From contig MHRQ01000025.1 of assembly GCA_001821015.1 (NCBI GenBank), forward strand, positions 20,231 through 41,546: a stretch of 21,316 nucleotides of DNA, written 5' to 3'. The position numbers and the translations under genes are program-made. Within the stretch, counting starts at the first letter, position 1. Every line of letters starts with the position of its first letter. The notes under the pieces are model-generated. The model was not told the DNA's origin. It worked only from the letters and a program-made list of their open reading frames with translations, and searched no databases. This document shows, piece by piece, positions 20,383-21,316 of this stretch. Origin of the DNA: Candidatus Taylorbacteria bacterium RIFCSPHIGHO2_02_FULL_46_13. Lineage in GTDB: Bacteria > Patescibacteriota > Minisyncoccia > Phycocordibacterales > DSPV01.

Positions 20383-20403
20383 TCCATTGAACGACGAGGG
20401 GGT
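20383..20403. repeat. direct copy of the tRNA-Arg 5' end
   Basis: 21 nt are identical to 20275-20295, covering the 5' acceptor strand and D arm of tRNA-Arg, 108 bp away in the same orientation. On its left is a strong hairpin (20352-20383; ACCCC...GGGGT and AGGAAAG/CTTTCCT). It is a tRNA fragment, not a second gene. Confidence 0.9.
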
Positions 20404-20431
20404 TTTGAATATGCACGATACCACACGAACG

Positions 20432-20896
20432 CTAGAATCCAAAATACTCAAGGATTTTGTGAGAGAGTGGTTCGTGCTGTTCTTTCTCAGGAAGATAATT
20501 CCCGAGGAAGTTTTTAACCTCATCGGGGTCTTGTTCCCCGAGCGGTAGGATAATAAGCGGCATCAGTGTTTTCTTTGAGGTGATAAGGAGTTTTTGCCAA
20601 CTCAAATCCATGTTGTCTATCCAGAATGAATGTAAGAAAGAATAGGGATAGAAAGTTTTATTGACAATGATGCCACTGCGATTAATTTCATACTCTCTCT
20701 CTTCAGGCGGGCGGCGCATGAATAAATTCAACGTAACTCCGGTGAGTAGAATGATAATCGCAAAGAGAAAATTTTTGAAGAGAATTGCAATTGCGAAAAA
20801 AGCGATAGTTGTGATTCCAAGCACCATAAACCATTCCTTGCTTCTTTCATGGAAGATGTATTCAGGCGATTGCCAAACTATTTTGTCGTTTTGCAT
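20432..20896 (-). CDS. conserved membrane protein, unknown (Parcubacteria-type)
   Basis: 154 residues from the chosen ATG (MQNDKIVWQSPEYIFHERSK). Two adjacent membrane helices (about 22-38 and 41-58) follow the short N-terminus. The rest (from RRPPEEREYEINRSGIIVNK) looks like a soluble PH-like beta domain with YPYSFLHSFWID and a C-terminal helix ending EPLSHKILEYFGF. I recall similar small proteins as frequent in Parcubacteria genomes, with no known role. An in-frame ATG at 20929 is possible but would read through the TACAAT box, which ends 6 nt before the ATG at 20896, so the shorter form is preferred. Confidence 0.8.
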   Translation of the reverse strand: MQNDKIVWQSPEYIFHERSKEWFMVLGITTIAFFAIAILFKNFLFAIIILLTGVTLNLFMRRPPEEREYEINRSGIIVNKTFYPYSFLHSFWIDNMDLSWQKLLITSKKTLMPLIILPLGEQDPDEVKNFLGNYLPEKEQHEPLSHKILEYFGF

Positions 20897-20902
20897 AGCA
20901 GT

Positions 20903-20908
20903 ATTGTA
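20903..20908 (-). promoter_or_regulatory. -10 box of the 20896 gene, 6 nt from the start codon
   Basis: TACAAT (20908-20903), then ACTGCT, then ATG at 20896. There is no TGn extension and no clear -35. Confidence 0.55.
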
Positions 20909-20932
20909 TCGCGAATTTATGTACCCCACTAA

Positions 20933-20960
20933 TTGCGTCAGCGCTTCATTTTGCTATTAT
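20933..20960 (+). promoter_or_regulatory. promoter of tRNA-Ser
   Basis: TTGCGT (20933-20938), a 16-nt spacer and TATTAT (20955-20960), about 36 nt before the tRNA. Confidence 0.6.
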
Positions 20961-20996
20961 TGCTTAACTGACGCTGAAGGTAGTTGGTTTTAGGGC

Positions 20997-21083
20997 GGAG
21001 AGGTGGCAGAGCGGTCTATTGCACCGCACTTGAAATGCGGAGTGCCTTTACGGGCACCGTGAGTTCGAATCTCACCCTCTCCG
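20997..21083 (+). tRNA. tRNA-Ser (UGA)
   Basis: 87 nt, class II. Acceptor GGAGAGG/CCTCTCC, anticodon stem CCGCA/TGCGG with loop CTTGAAA (anticodon TGA), a long variable arm (GTGCC/GGGCAC region), T arm GTGAG TTCGAAT CTCAC, discriminator G. CCA is not encoded. Confidence 0.95.
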
Positions 21084-21096
21084 TAAATACCAAAGA

Positions 21097-21116
21097 GGAC
21101 AGCCGGGTGGCTGTCC
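21097..21116 (+). terminator. hairpin after tRNA-Ser, possible terminator
   Basis: GGACAGCC/GGCTGTCC around GGGT, followed by GATTTGTTG, so the T-run is weak. Confidence 0.5.
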
Positions 21117-21214
21117 GATTTGTTGTATGTGCGTGAGGAGGTGGGATTCGAAAGCCGGAGCACAACGGTGCGAGGCGGGGTTGCGGGTTTTACCAGCAGG
21201 GAAAAACCTGTGAC

Positions 21215-21232
21215 CGAATCTCACCCTCTCCG
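21215..21232. repeat. direct copy of the tRNA-Ser 3' end
   Basis: 18 nt (CGAATCTCACCCTCTCCG) identical to 21066-21083. An imperfect inverted copy of the same end lies between them at 21137-21152. The interval also has small hairpins (GCAC/GTGC, CAGG/CCTG) and no gene; 21233-21316 holds only a GGCGC-GAA-GCGCC hairpin (21272-21284). Confidence 0.85.
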
Positions 21233-21316
21233 CAATTTTTCGAAAAGGGTTTCTGAACCAAAAATATGGTCGGCGCGAAGCGCCGTCTGTTCTGCATTCC
21301 CCCCACAAAATCCTGA

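Noticed and set aside
1..21316. CRISPR array, prophage or transposase genes
   Set aside because: No regularly spaced repeats, no Cas, capsid, integrase or transposase frames were found.

Overview
The window looks like a chromosomal segment from a member of the Candidate Phyla Radiation (Patescibacteria), most likely a Parcubacteria-type lineage. This is inferred from reduced or trimmed core proteins (a YebC without most of its third domain, a Pol I without a 3'-5' exonuclease domain, a MurE-like ligase without most of its N-terminal domain), from several small proteins that resemble families I know mainly from that group, and from scattered ruv genes (yebC-ruvC, ruvB and ruvA at three separate loci). 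No rRNA gene, CRISPR array or transposase was found.

Layout. 1-1310: end of an unknown gene, a detached copy of the 3' end of ruvC, and two small membrane-protein genes lying between the two ruvC tails. 1310-2337: yebC-ruvC operon (minus strand). 2551-3456: a stand-alone Clp N-domain protein and a 33-codon ORF. 3498-6569: ruvB (minus), a strongly folded, promoter-driven noncoding RNA candidate (about 4540-4841, plus strand), and the type IV pilus/type II secretion ATPase gene pilB/gspE (minus). 6727-11232: a Tyr/Gly/His-rich lipoprotein, tsaE, polA and holA. 11259-13904: a minus-strand island with a small unknown gene, a dihydroorotase-like gene and a dihydroorotate dehydrogenase-like gene. 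14048-16274: tRNA-Lys, a free-standing LAGLIDADG-type endonuclease gene, a small unknown gene, a DoxX-like membrane protein and a SpoU-type RNA methyltransferase. 16332-19511: a membrane-anchored lamin-tail-like protein, murE and ruvA (minus). 19588-21316: rpsT, a hairpin-rich stretch, tRNA-Arg, a conserved membrane protein and tRNA-Ser, with partial copies of the tRNA ends around both tRNA genes.

How genes start. Two classes of gene start recur. One class (tsaE, polA, murE, ruvA, the DoxX gene, the endonuclease, the 20896 membrane protein, and with slightly different spacing pilB, the lamin-tail-like gene, the RNA methylase and rpsT) has a -10 promoter hexamer, usually with an extended TGn, only 6-9 nt upstream of the start codon. 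This predicts leaderless mRNAs. It also corrects several starts. The other class (505, 963, 6727, pyrC, pyrD, 2551, 3355, 15070) has Shine-Dalgarno sequences, five of them sharing AGAAAGG(A).

Other structure. Four long palindromes with the same CTATAG centre lie in intergenic gaps. The core genes serve DNA replication and repair (polA, holA, ruvABC), translation (rpsT, tRNAs, tsaE, yebC, an RNA methylase), the cell wall (murE) and the cell surface (pilB, lipoprotein, anchored lamin-tail-like protein).
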